A stretch of DNA of 64,000 bases from CAWCDJ01 sp963778675 (GTDB lineage Bacteria > Acidobacteriota > Terriglobia > Bryobacterales > Bryobacteraceae), in assembly GCA_963778675.1 (NCBI GenBank), contig CAVZVI010000007.1:1-64000 (forward strand), read 5' to 3'. This document shows, piece after piece, positions 36,010 to 43,622 of the stretch (the stretch's first letter is position 1; each line of letters opens with the position of its first letter). Position numbers and translations under genes: made by a program. The notes below the pieces were generated by a model that was not told where the DNA came from, did no database searches, and saw only the letters and a program-made list of their open reading frames with translations.

Positions 36010-36099
36010 TGGCGGAGAGAGAGGGATTCGAACCCTCGATAGAGTTTCCCCTATACACGCTTTCCAAGCGTGCGCCTTCAACCACTCGGCCATCTCTCC
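36010..36099 (-). tRNA. tRNA-Ser(GGA)
   Basis: The reverse complement starts GGAGAGA (36099-36093) and ends with the matching acceptor strand, discriminator G and encoded CCA (36012-36010). The anticodon stem CACGC/GCGTG encloses TTGGAAA, giving anticodon GGA for UCC/UCU serine codons. The long variable arm and the T arm GAGGG-TTCGAAT-CCCTC confirm the type II serine tRNA fold. It is complete and lies 24 bp right of the insertion-sequence duplication. Confidence 0.95.
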
Positions 36100-36190
36100 G
36101 GTTCGGAAGGCGGAAACCGCATTGGGATTCCGCGGAACGGCGCTGTTGCTCCCATCAGGTTAACATACGCCGAAGTACAATAACGATCAG

Positions 36191-37336
36191 GTGCCCCCTC
36201 TCGATCTCTCACGTAGAAACCTGCTGCTGGCGGCCCTCGCGGGCGCGGGATGCGGCAGGAGGAAGGCCACCGCGTATGGTGGATACTGCTTCGTCGCCAA
36301 CCAGCAGGGGCGCTCCATCGCGGCCGTCGACCTAAGCCGGTTTCGCGTCCGCAAGCAGATCCTCCTCGACGCCGAACCTGCCTCTGTGATCGCTCACCCG
36401 GCCGAGCCCAAGGTTTTCGCCCTGGCGCCCGCCACGGGCACCGTTTACGAGATCGACGCCGCCTCGCTCGCCATCAGCCGCCGGGCCAGGGCGGGGAACA
36501 CCGCCGCCGGCATGCTGCTCTCGCCCGCCAGGGACGCTCTGTGGGTCCTCTATCGCGACCCGGCGGCGCTGGTGGAACTGCCGCTTCGATCCTTCGTCCC
36601 GAAGCGCCACGTCCGGCTCCCGTCCGCTCCCGATAGTTTCGACCTCAGCAGCCGCGGCCAGGCCGTCGTCGCCAGCACATCCGCGCGGAGTCTCACGCTG
36701 ATTTCGATGGCCGACGCCCGGGTCGAACGCACCGTGGCGGCGGGCGTCGAGCCCGCGCTGGTGCGCTTTCAGTCGGACGGCCGCCAGTTGATTGTCGGCA
36801 GCCGAGCCGAGCGCAGCCTGAGCATCTTCGAAACATCCGGCGGCCGGGTGGTCGTCCGGCTGCCCCTGCCGGTCGAGCCGCGCCATTTCTGCACCAAGCC
36901 GGATGGCGGCGAGATCTTCATCACCGGCGATGGAATGGATGCCGTCGTGGTGCTCTATCCCTACAGCACCGAGATCGCCGAGACGATGCTGGCCGGGCAC
37001 GCACCCGGAGCGATGGTCGTCACCGACTCGTCTTCCTCTTCATTTCTGCTTGTGGCCAATCCCCAAAGCAACAGCGTCACCGTCCTCGATTACGACAGTA
37101 TGGGCCGGAAACTAGTGGCCGTGGTGAACGTAGGGCAGGAGCCCGGGTCGATCGTGATCACCCCCGACCAGCAATACGCCCTGGTGCTCAACCAGAAGTC
37201 GGGCGACCTGGCGGTAATCCGCATCTACGCGCTTACGAACCAGGACGCTTCGAACCGATACAAACCGACCCCGTTGTTCACCATGATCCCCGTGGGCGAG
37301 CGCCCGGTGAGCGCGGCCGTCGTCGCGTTCTCGTAG
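36191..37336 (+). CDS. Tat-exported YncE-like beta-propeller lipoprotein
   Basis: A 381-residue protein. The N-terminus SRRNLLLAALAGAGCGRR combines a twin-arginine motif with a lipobox (AGAGC), so it is probably a lipid-anchored propeller. The rest is seven-bladed-propeller sequence of the YVTN/YncE type, with repeats such as GYCFVANQQGRSIAAVDL, LIVGSRAERSLSIFETSG and LLVANPQSNSVTVLDYDS. The start is GTG 36191. No catalytic motif is present; binding or scaffolding at the membrane is likely. The next gene starts 200 bp further on and begins the fibre-like locus; whether they share a transcript is unclear. Confidence 0.75.
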   Translation: MPPLDLSRRNLLLAALAGAGCGRRKATAYGGYCFVANQQGRSIAAVDLSRFRVRKQILLDAEPASVIAHPAEPKVFALAPATGTVYEIDAASLAISRRARAGNTAAGMLLSPARDALWVLYRDPAALVELPLRSFVPKRHVRLPSAPDSFDLSSRGQAVVASTSARSLTLISMADARVERTVAAGVEPALVRFQSDGRQLIVGSRAERSLSIFETSGGRVVVRLPLPVEPRHFCTKPDGGEIFITGDGMDAVVVLYPYSTEIAETMLAGHAPGAMVVTDSSSSSFLLVANPQSNSVTVLDYDSMGRKLVAVVNVGQEPGSIVITPDQQYALVLNQKSGDLAVIRIYALTNQDASNRYKPTPLFTMIPVGERPVSAAVVAFS

Positions 37337-37544
37337 CCGCCCTGCTCCTGCCACCAGCCTGTAAGCGCCTTCAAGGAGTCTCCTGTACCGGTACTCCTAT
37401 CGAATCCGCGTTTCCGCTCGGCTGGAAGTCTCCCATTTGCAACCACTTAGCAGAGTACTGCCCAATCTGTAAATAGGTTCGTGTTAACCACCGCAAACCT
37501 TGTTGGCCGCGCGCCGGAATGCAATCCTCTTCACGTAGGAAGGC

Positions 37545-38087
37545 ATGTACCCAACAGCCTCGTGGTGGGCTCGCCTGTTACTACTGCTGGCCGTGACGTC
37601 GTTTCCGGCCGCAGGTGCCACGGCGGTGGCAACCCAGAGCCTGAACGCCACGATCAATCCCGCATGGACACTGACCGCGCCGGCAACCGCTAGTCTGACG
37701 CACGGCCAAAACGCATTTCAGCCGTTTCAGGCAACGGTGTCCGTCAACTATCAGGTTCGCACCACGCCGACCGGCAGCGGCAGGATTACGCTGCAGGTCA
37801 CCCGCGATTTTTCTCCGTCTGGCGGACCTTCCGTCTCGGCGGGTGCACTGAGCTATACCTGTGCGGGCGCGAGCCTTGGTGCCCCGTGTAGCGGATCGCA
37901 AACCGCATCCACTACCTCTCAGACCCCCGTGCTCACGTTGCCTGCTTCGGCGTGCACCGGCGGCGGGGGCGCCTGTAGTGGTCAGGACCCTAATTCGGTG
38001 AGCCTGACTTTCGTCCTGACCGACGACCCGGGTTATTCTACCGGCACTTATTCGGCAAATGTAACTTTTACCATAAGCGCAATATAG
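37545..38087 (+). CDS. Secreted beta-rich subunit-like protein 1
   Basis: A 180-residue protein with a signal peptide (RLLLLLAVTSFPAAGA) and a Thr/Ser/Gly-rich mature part. It shares with the next gene product the segments GGPSVSAGALSYTCAG, CSGSQTAST and a C-terminal strand TYSANVTFTISAI after TDDPGYSTG. That ending resembles the 'GTYTDTVTVTV' terminal strand of spore-coat-U/Csu-type pilins. AGGAAGG precedes ATG 37545. It is the first of several such genes, followed within 11 bp by the next. A structural subunit of a surface fibre is inferred. Confidence 0.65.
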   Translation: MYPTASWWARLLLLLAVTSFPAAGATAVATQSLNATINPAWTLTAPATASLTHGQNAFQPFQATVSVNYQVRTTPTGSGRITLQVTRDFSPSGGPSVSAGALSYTCAGASLGAPCSGSQTASTTSQTPVLTLPASACTGGGGACSGQDPNSVSLTFVLTDDPGYSTGTYSANVTFTISAI

Positions 38088-38098
38088 AGGAGAGAAGT

Positions 38099-38626
38099 AT
38101 GTATCGAAAAGCAACGATGATCGCCTGTGCTGTGCTCGCAATGGCCGGCTTGATGCAGGCGCAAAACACAACGAACCTGTCGGTAGTCGTGGGGCCTGAG
38201 GCGGCTCTCACGGTCACGACGGGCACCACCAGCCTGGCGACGACCGGCACGAACTTCACCATTCCCTACACCGGCACGACCAACTTCACCTACCAGATCC
38301 GCACCACGAAAGCGGGAGGCACCGGGTCCATCACCTCCAAGGTGACGGCGGACTTCGGGGGAACGGGTGGGCCTTCCGTCGCTGCGCCGCCTTCCACCGG
38401 GGATGCGCTGACCTATACCTGCACCGTCAGTTCGCCTGCCACCGGCTGCAGCGGCTCACAGACCGCCAGTACCACCGCGGCGACCTCGGTTGCCACCTTC
38501 GGCGCGGCCGCCAGCTCCTCCAAGGCAGGCAATTCCGGATCGGTGGGATGGTCCCTGACCGACGACCCCATGTACGCGACCGGGACGTACGTCGCGACGG
38601 TGACATTCACGATCAGTGCCACATAA
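38099..38626 (+). CDS. Secreted beta-rich subunit-like protein 2
   Basis: A 175-residue paralogue of the preceding protein. It has a signal peptide (IACAVLAMAGLMQAQ), Gly/Ser/Thr-rich beta-strand sequence, two cysteines in a YTCTV...GCSGSQTAST arrangement and the same C-terminal strand plan (DDPMYATG then TYVATVTFTISAT). The GAGGAGAG ribosome-binding site precedes ATG 38099 by three or four bases. It lies in a run of genes spaced by 3-11 bp, so it is almost certainly co-transcribed. Confidence 0.65.
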   Translation: MYRKATMIACAVLAMAGLMQAQNTTNLSVVVGPEAALTVTTGTTSLATTGTNFTIPYTGTTNFTYQIRTTKAGGTGSITSKVTADFGGTGGPSVAAPPSTGDALTYTCTVSSPATGCSGSQTASTTAATSVATFGAAASSSKAGNSGSVGWSLTDDPMYATGTYVATVTFTISAT

Positions 38627-38629
38627 CCG

Positions 38630-39163
38630 ATGACCGGGGCGATTCCAGTTGCGTTGCTGATAGCCATTGCCGGGGGGAATCCCGCGACCGTCGGTCCGAA
38701 GGCCCGGGCGATGGCTCAGGCGGCGCTGCAGGCTGGCAACTTTACGCTGAACGCGACGCCGGCAACGATCACCTTCAACGCCACCAATCCGGGGACGGCC
38801 CCGGTGGTTGCCGGCAGCGCCACGGCGAGCATCACCTGGCAGGTTCTTTCGGGCGGCAACAACTGGAGCCTGAAAGTCCAGGCGAACGCCCCGGCGTTCG
38901 CCAACTGCCCCACCGTGCCGATCTCCGCCGTGACGGTATCCTGCGCGTCCGCCAGTGCCGGAGTGTTGGGGGGAACCGGCACGTGCGCCGGCTCATTCCC
39001 GCTCTCGACCGCGCCCGTACAGGTGGCCGGGGGCTCCGAGGGACTGCTCGCCTACAACTACTCGGTGACCATCAATTTCACCCTTGCCGATCGTTGGAAA
39101 TATATTGCGGAGACCAATCCTGCATGTTCCGTATCGTTGATCTACACTGCCGACGTTCCGTAG
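38630..39163 (+). CDS. Secreted beta-rich subunit-like protein 3
   Basis: A 177-residue protein starting three bases after the previous stop codon. The N-terminus MTGAIPVALLIAIAGG is a short hydrophobic signal. The mature part is Ala/Thr/Asn-rich with three or four Cys (ANCPTVPISAVTVSCA, TCAGSFPL, NPACSVSLIYTADVP). It is less similar to proteins 1 and 2 but has the same size, secretion signal and beta-strand character. Its end overlaps the chaperone-like gene by 40 bp, indicating translational coupling. Confidence 0.55.
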   Translation: MTGAIPVALLIAIAGGNPATVGPKARAMAQAALQAGNFTLNATPATITFNATNPGTAPVVAGSATASITWQVLSGGNNWSLKVQANAPAFANCPTVPISAVTVSCASASAGVLGGTGTCAGSFPLSTAPVQVAGGSEGLLAYNYSVTINFTLADRWKYIAETNPACSVSLIYTADVP

Positions 39164-39960
39164 CGGCATTCCTTGTGGCCGCCGCAACTTTTGCCGCCGG
39201 CGCCCGTGCTCAGACGGGACTGGGCCTTGCCCCGATGCGCGTGGACCTCGCTTTGTCGCCCGGGGCCGCGCATTCGGGAGTCCTGACGCTGGCCAACAAT
39301 GGAGGCTCCCTCGTCCGGATCGGCGGGGAAGCGCTGGACTTTTATCTCGATGCGACGGCAACGCCCCAATTCGGGCGCGAGTTCGCGCGGGAAGCCGAAT
39401 TCTCATGCCGGAACTGGCTGGTGGCTAATCCCATGGAGTTGGAGTTGAACAGCCAGGCCCAGGTCGCGGTGCGTTACACGGTGCGGGTGCCGCAGACTGC
39501 AGCGCCGCGCAGCTATCATTGCGCCCTGGGGTTCACTACGCGGCCCACCGCCGGGGAAGGCAACGCGATCGGCCTCCGTACGGCGGTCCAGATCGTCGCC
39601 GCCATCTACGTCGTTGTCGGGAAGCCGCAAATCGAAGGCACCGTCAAGGACCTCCAACTGGAATACCGGTCCGACTCGGGAAGCCCTGGATGGCGGGCAG
39701 TGGTCACCATCAATAATGCGGGGCTCATGCACTTCCGGCCGGAGGGTGATCTGGAGGTTCTGGACGAAAGCGGAGCGGTAGTGGAAACCGCCAAGTTCGT
39801 TCCCATGCCGGTTTTGCCGAAACGCGACCAGGAGTTTGTGTTTCCGCTAAAACTTGCCGCGGGCGAGGGCAAATACAAGCTGCGGGTTCGGGTGGATTTG
39901 GGCGGGAACGAGATTCAGGAGGCTACAGCGGATGTTGTGGCCACACGGGCCAAACCATAG
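39124..39960 (+). CDS. PapD-like periplasmic pilus-type chaperone
   Basis: A 278-residue protein with a signal peptide (AAFLVAAATFAAGARAQ) and two immunoglobulin-like domains. The first (LGLAPMRVDLALSPGAAHSG then VLTLANNGG) resembles the N-terminal domain of PapD/CsuC chaperones that donate a strand to fibre subunits. The second begins near IEGTVKDLQLEYRS. The match is structural in feel rather than by a diagnostic motif. ATG 39124 places the signal peptide correctly; the longer open frame to 38548 is an overlap with the preceding genes. It overlaps the preceding subunit gene by 40 bp and the following barrel gene by 29 bp. Confidence 0.6.
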   Translation: MFRIVDLHCRRSVAAFLVAAATFAAGARAQTGLGLAPMRVDLALSPGAAHSGVLTLANNGGSLVRIGGEALDFYLDATATPQFGREFAREAEFSCRNWLVANPMELELNSQAQVAVRYTVRVPQTAAPRSYHCALGFTTRPTAGEGNAIGLRTAVQIVAAIYVVVGKPQIEGTVKDLQLEYRSDSGSPGWRAVVTINNAGLMHFRPEGDLEVLDESGAVVETAKFVPMPVLPKRDQEFVFPLKLAAGEGKYKLRVRVDLGGNEIQEATADVVATRAKP

Positions 39961-42214
39961 GACCCGCGCACTGCGGGTTGCGCGGTTTGCCGTCTGGCTG
40001 GCCGCCTTGTCCCTCGGCTGGGGACAATCCGGCAGTCCTCCGGCCGCATCCCCCGGCGGTCAGGGAGAGCTTGCTTTCCAGGGATACTACCTGTCCGGCA
40101 ATCAACAGGACCTGTTGAACACGACCGGCACGGCCTTCCGCTTTCAACAGTTCTTGCCCCGGATCGGCCTCCTGTCAGGCAGCTTCGAGGGGTATGGCAG
40201 CCAGAATCGCTTCCAGGCGGGCGACAACTTTCTCGAGTTACGGGGCTTGCCGTGGGCCGGACATTACTGGACCTTTGCCGCCGGAGACTTCCGCACGCCG
40301 GCCTCGCTGGTGGAGTTTCCATTCAACAACATCTTCGTTCCCGAGATCGAGGCGCGCGGCGTCCGGGTTCAGGCGGTGCACGGCGACACGCAGTACATCA
40401 TCTTCGGCGGCCAGGAAACCCTCACGGCGGGACCACGCGTAGCCTACCGGATTACCGCTCCGCAAACGGTAATGGGGGCTTCGGCCGTGCACAGGGTTGC
40501 ATCGCACCTGCTGGTGGGAGTTCGCCTGATGCAATTTTCGTCCAGCGCGCAATCCATCCTCGACAACCCCTACCTGTTTCCGGCGGGACGCACGTCCGCC
40601 CTGGCGCGCACAGGGGCGGTCCAGGTGCTGTATGCGCCCGATAAGCGGCTCAAAGTCTATGCGGAAGCTTCACGGCCCGTCTTCGGCGGAGAACGTGGTC
40701 TGACTTCCGTCCTGGCTGGATTTACCTGGGAAGGCGCGATCCTTACACTTAAGGCGAACTATGTCTCGCAGGGTATCTTGTATTTCCCGCTTGCCGGCTA
40801 CTTCTCGGGAGACCGCCGCGGCCCGTTCGGCGAAGCGCGGATCCGTCCCTGGAAGAGCCTGGAGCTTTATGCTTCGGCCAGTCAATACCGGAACAACCTG
40901 GAGCGCAACTCGAGCCTGCCTCTGCTGACCAGCAACAGCACCTCCGCCGGTGTATCCGCGTTGCTGCCTGGAAAGGTGTCGTTCACCGGCCAGGTCTCCA
41001 CCGTACGGTTCTCCGACCAGGCGCCCGGGCAGGACACCGCCACATCCAATAACCGGCAGATCAGCGCCGCCGTCGCCCGCGGCTTCGGGCGGCAGACCGT
41101 GCAGTTCAACTGGCGGGAAATCCGCCTCGATATGCAGCCGAACCGGCAGCGGCAGCGATCCACCGAGTTGGGCGACACCTACCAGTTCAAGCACTTTTCG
41201 CTCGGCGGCGCCCTGCGGTACCAGGAAACGGCGGGAGCTGAGAGGCTGAATTCGCTCTTCGTCCGGGGACTGGCGCAAGTGAACGTGGGACCGGTGGCCG
41301 CTTTCGCCAATATCGAGGCAGGCGACGATCTCGCCAACCAGACCGTCTTCTCGACCCAAGCCTACCGGACTTCAGTAGTGGGCGTCTCGCTGCGGCTGCC
41401 GGGCCGGTGGAACCTGCAGTCGGAGATGTTCCGGAACCAGTTGAACCTCACTCTCAACGAAGACAATCTGTTTCTGCTGCAGAATGGAGCGGCCTTGGCT
41501 GGGATCAACCCGGCGGCCGCCAGTCTCAATGCCTTTAGCCAATGGAGCGTGTTCTTCCGGCTCTCGAAGCAACTGCACTGGGGTAGTGGGCTGCCGTCGG
41601 AGAGTGTGGCCGGGCCGGCGGCCCCGGCTGTCAAGCTCACGGGAAACATCGAGGGAGTCGTGCGGTTGAAGGCCATTGCCGCGGCGGCGATTGCCCCGTC
41701 CATTCCCCTGATCCTGGATAACAGCCGCACCGTTCTGAGCGGGCCGGATGGCCACTACGTTTTCGACAATGTCGCGGAAGGCGTTCACGAGGTGGGCCTG
41801 GACCTGGCTCAACTGCCAGCGGATTTCGATCCCGGCGACCTGAGAAGCACCCGGGTCGTGGTGCAGCCGCGGCGCGCCGTCCGTGCCGATTTCGAAGTGC
41901 TCCCCCTGATGGAGATTTCAGGCCGTGTGACCGGTCCAGCGAATGTGCCGGTCCAGGACATCGTGGTCCGCCTGCTGCCCGGGACGCGCTACACCAGCAC
42001 TCGCAACGACGGAACGTTCACCTTCCATAATGTACGCGAAGGAGATTTCGAACTCGCTGTGGACGCCAAAACCCTGCCGGAAGGCGCCGAGATGCAATCT
42101 CCTGCCACCGTCGGGGTCTCGGTTCGCGTGGGAGCCCCGCTTCCCGCTGTCGAGTTTGCCTTCGTCGTGAAACGCGCGCAAAAATCCATCCGAATCGTAC
42201 TGGACCGTAAGTAG
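39932..42214 (+). CDS. Outer-membrane beta-barrel protein with C-terminal beta-sandwich domains (usher-like role inferred)
   Basis: A 760-residue protein. ATG 39932 follows AGGAGG at nine bases and gives a signal peptide (RFAVWLAALSLGWGQ). Residues about 45-560 alternate aromatic and polar in the manner of a large beta-barrel (GELAFQGYYLSG, FLELRGLPWAGHYWTFAAGDFR, VYAEASRPVFGG). The last ~200 residues form two carboxypeptidase-regulatory/SdrD-like sandwiches (NSRTVLSGPDGHYVFDNV and TRYTSTRNDGTFTFHNV). It is the size of an archaic usher, but I see no FimD/PapC signature. It sits where an usher would in a chaperone-usher operon, so export of the neighbouring subunits is the working hypothesis. 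Confidence 0.55.
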   Translation: MLWPHGPNHRTRALRVARFAVWLAALSLGWGQSGSPPAASPGGQGELAFQGYYLSGNQQDLLNTTGTAFRFQQFLPRIGLLSGSFEGYGSQNRFQAGDNFLELRGLPWAGHYWTFAAGDFRTPASLVEFPFNNIFVPEIEARGVRVQAVHGDTQYIIFGGQETLTAGPRVAYRITAPQTVMGASAVHRVASHLLVGVRLMQFSSSAQSILDNPYLFPAGRTSALARTGAVQVLYAPDKRLKVYAEASRPVFGGERGLTSVLAGFTWEGAILTLKANYVSQGILYFPLAGYFSGDRRGPFGEARIRPWKSLELYASASQYRNNLERNSSLPLLTSNSTSAGVSALLPGKVSFTGQVSTVRFSDQAPGQDTATSNNRQISAAVARGFGRQTVQFNWREIRLDMQPNRQRQRSTELGDTYQFKHFSLGGALRYQETAGAERLNSLFVRGLAQVNVGPVAAFANIEAGDDLANQTVFSTQAYRTSVVGVSLRLPGRWNLQSEMFRNQLNLTLNEDNLFLLQNGAALAGINPAAASLNAFSQWSVFFRLSKQLHWGSGLPSESVAGPAAPAVKLTGNIEGVVRLKAIAAAAIAPSIPLILDNSRTVLSGPDGHYVFDNVAEGVHEVGLDLAQLPADFDPGDLRSTRVVVQPRRAVRADFEVLPLMEISGRVTGPANVPVQDIVVRLLPGTRYTSTRNDGTFTFHNVREGDFELAVDAKTLPEGAEMQSPATVGVSVRVGAPLPAVEFAFVVKRAQKSIRIVLDRK

Positions 42215-42305
42215 TAAGAATTCCGGCGTTAAGCATTACTTTCCCGCCACTTCCGGCCTTGCCGGCCCAACTCAAAACCGCTAGCATCAGGCCGATAAGG
42301 AAAAT

Positions 42306-42815
42306 ATGCCCAAACGAACGTTGGCCGTAGCGCTGATGTTGTTTGTATGGACGCTCGCTCGGGGTGTTGCGCAACATAGCGGCACCACCAGCCTGGTCCT
42401 GCGCGTGGGGCCGGAAGCGCGGCTCGATCCGAATCAGGTCGTACTGCACTTCCGGGTGTCGGCGGACGGCAACTCCGATGTGACTACCCAGGCCGCGAAC
42501 CTGGCGGCATGGGTGAGGGCGCTGCCTGGACAGCGGATTCGGATCACCGCGCAACTGGCAAGCCTCGAAGGTCCGGACGGGCCCGCCGCTGTGAGTGCGG
42601 TGCGCTGGTCCGGTTCGGCACTGAGTGCCGTCGCCGGCGCCCGGCAGGCCGGTTGTACCGGCGGGGTGTTCGGACAAGGGCTTCAGGACCTCGTGCAAGG
42701 CTGGGTCGGTTCGGGGGGGCTCACATGTGCATTGAGATTCGACTTGACCCCGGTTCGGGACCTGCCGCCCGGCCTGTACACGGGCGTGGTGAACCTCGCG
42801 GTATCGACCTTATAG
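42306..42815 (+). CDS. Secreted beta-rich subunit-like protein 4
   Basis: A 169-residue protein with a signal peptide (AVALMLFVWTLARGVAQ) and beta-rich mature part (TTSLVLRVGPEARLD). The VGPEA phrase also occurs in subunit-like protein 2. The C-terminus LYTGVVNLAVSTL has the same exposed-strand character as the endings of proteins 1 and 2. Two Cys (about residues 118 and 140) could form a disulfide. It follows the barrel gene by 91 bp with a weak AAGGA ribosome-binding site. A terminal or minor fibre subunit is inferred. Confidence 0.5.
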   Translation: MPKRTLAVALMLFVWTLARGVAQHSGTTSLVLRVGPEARLDPNQVVLHFRVSADGNSDVTTQAANLAAWVRALPGQRIRITAQLASLEGPDGPAAVSAVRWSGSALSAVAGARQAGCTGGVFGQGLQDLVQGWVGSGGLTCALRFDLTPVRDLPPGLYTGVVNLAVSTL

Positions 42816-42817
42816 GG

Positions 42818-42858
42818 CCCGCTCCCTGCGCGGTGGCGCCTGCGCGCCAGGGAGCGGG
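42818..42858. terminator. Hairpin between convergent operon ends
   Basis: CCCGCTCCCTG (42818-42828) pairs perfectly with CAGGGAGCGGG (42848-42858) around a 19-nt loop. It lies between the last fibre-locus gene (+) and gpmA (-). No T tract is present on either strand. Confidence 0.5.
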
Positions 42859-42875
42859 TTCGTGATGACTTGCGG

Positions 42876-43622
42876 CTACTTCTTCTTTCCCTGCGCGGCT
42901 ACCGCTTCCATGGCGGCTTTGACTTTGTCCGGGTCGCCCAGGTAGTAACGGTTCAGCGGCTTCAGGTGATCGTCCAGCTCATAAACCAGCGGCATCCCGG
43001 TGGGGATGTTGAGCTCGACGATGTCCTGTTCGGAGACATGGTCGAGGTACTTTACCAGCGCGCGCAGGCTGTTGCCGTGCGCGGCGATCAGTACCTTCTT
43101 CCCGGCATGGATGTCCGGAGCGATGGTCTCGTGCCACAACGGCAGGAACCGCGCCACGGTGTCCTTCAGGCATTCCGTAAGCGGCAGTTCCGCCTGGCTG
43201 AGGTTGTGGTAGCGCGGGTCGCGGCCGGGGTAGCGCTCGTCGTCCGGGGTGAGCGCGGGCGGCGGGATGTCGTAGCTGCGGCGCCAGATTTTCACCTGGT
43301 CCTCGCCGAACTTCGCCGCCGTCTCGGCTTTATTCAGCCCCTGTAGCGCCCCGTAGTGCCGCTCATTCAGGCGCCACGAGCGGTAGACCGGAATCCACAT
43401 CAGGTCCATCCCGTCGAGCACCGTCCAGAGCGTGCGGATGGCGCGCTTCAGCACCGATGTATAGGCCACGTCGAACGTATAGCCATCGGCCTTCAAGACC
43501 TCGCCGGCCTCTTTGGCTTCGGTGCGGCCCTTCTCGGAAAGGTCGACGTCGGTCCAGCCGGTGAAGCGGTTCTCCTTGTTCCACGTGCTTTCGCCGTGGC
43601 GCACCAGCACCAGCTTCGTCAT
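42876..43622 (-). CDS. gpmA: 2,3-bisphosphoglycerate-dependent phosphoglycerate mutase
   Basis: A 248-residue glycolytic enzyme interconverting 3- and 2-phosphoglycerate in the cytoplasm. The phosphohistidine motif LVRHGESTWN is at residues 6-15 and the second catalytic His lies in AAHGNSLRALVKYLD (about 185). RSWRLNERHYGALQGLNK is the conserved substrate loop. The length matches dPGM enzymes. Its start overlaps the end of eno by four bases, so the two successive glycolytic enzymes form an operon. Confidence 0.95.
   Translation of the reverse strand: MTKLVLVRHGESTWNKENRFTGWTDVDLSEKGRTEAKEAGEVLKADGYTFDVAYTSVLKRAIRTLWTVLDGMDLMWIPVYRSWRLNERHYGALQGLNKAETAAKFGEDQVKIWRRSYDIPPPALTPDDERYPGRDPRYHNLSQAELPLTECLKDTVARFLPLWHETIAPDIHAGKKVLIAAHGNSLRALVKYLDHVSEQDIVELNIPTGMPLVYELDDHLKPLNRYYLGDPDKVKAAMEAVAAQGKKK

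Noticed and set aside
37545..38626. Subunit-like genes 1 and 2 as spore coat U domain proteins
   Set aside because: Only the C-terminal strand resembles that domain; the rest does not show its cysteine pattern, so I describe them as subunit-like rather than assigning the family.
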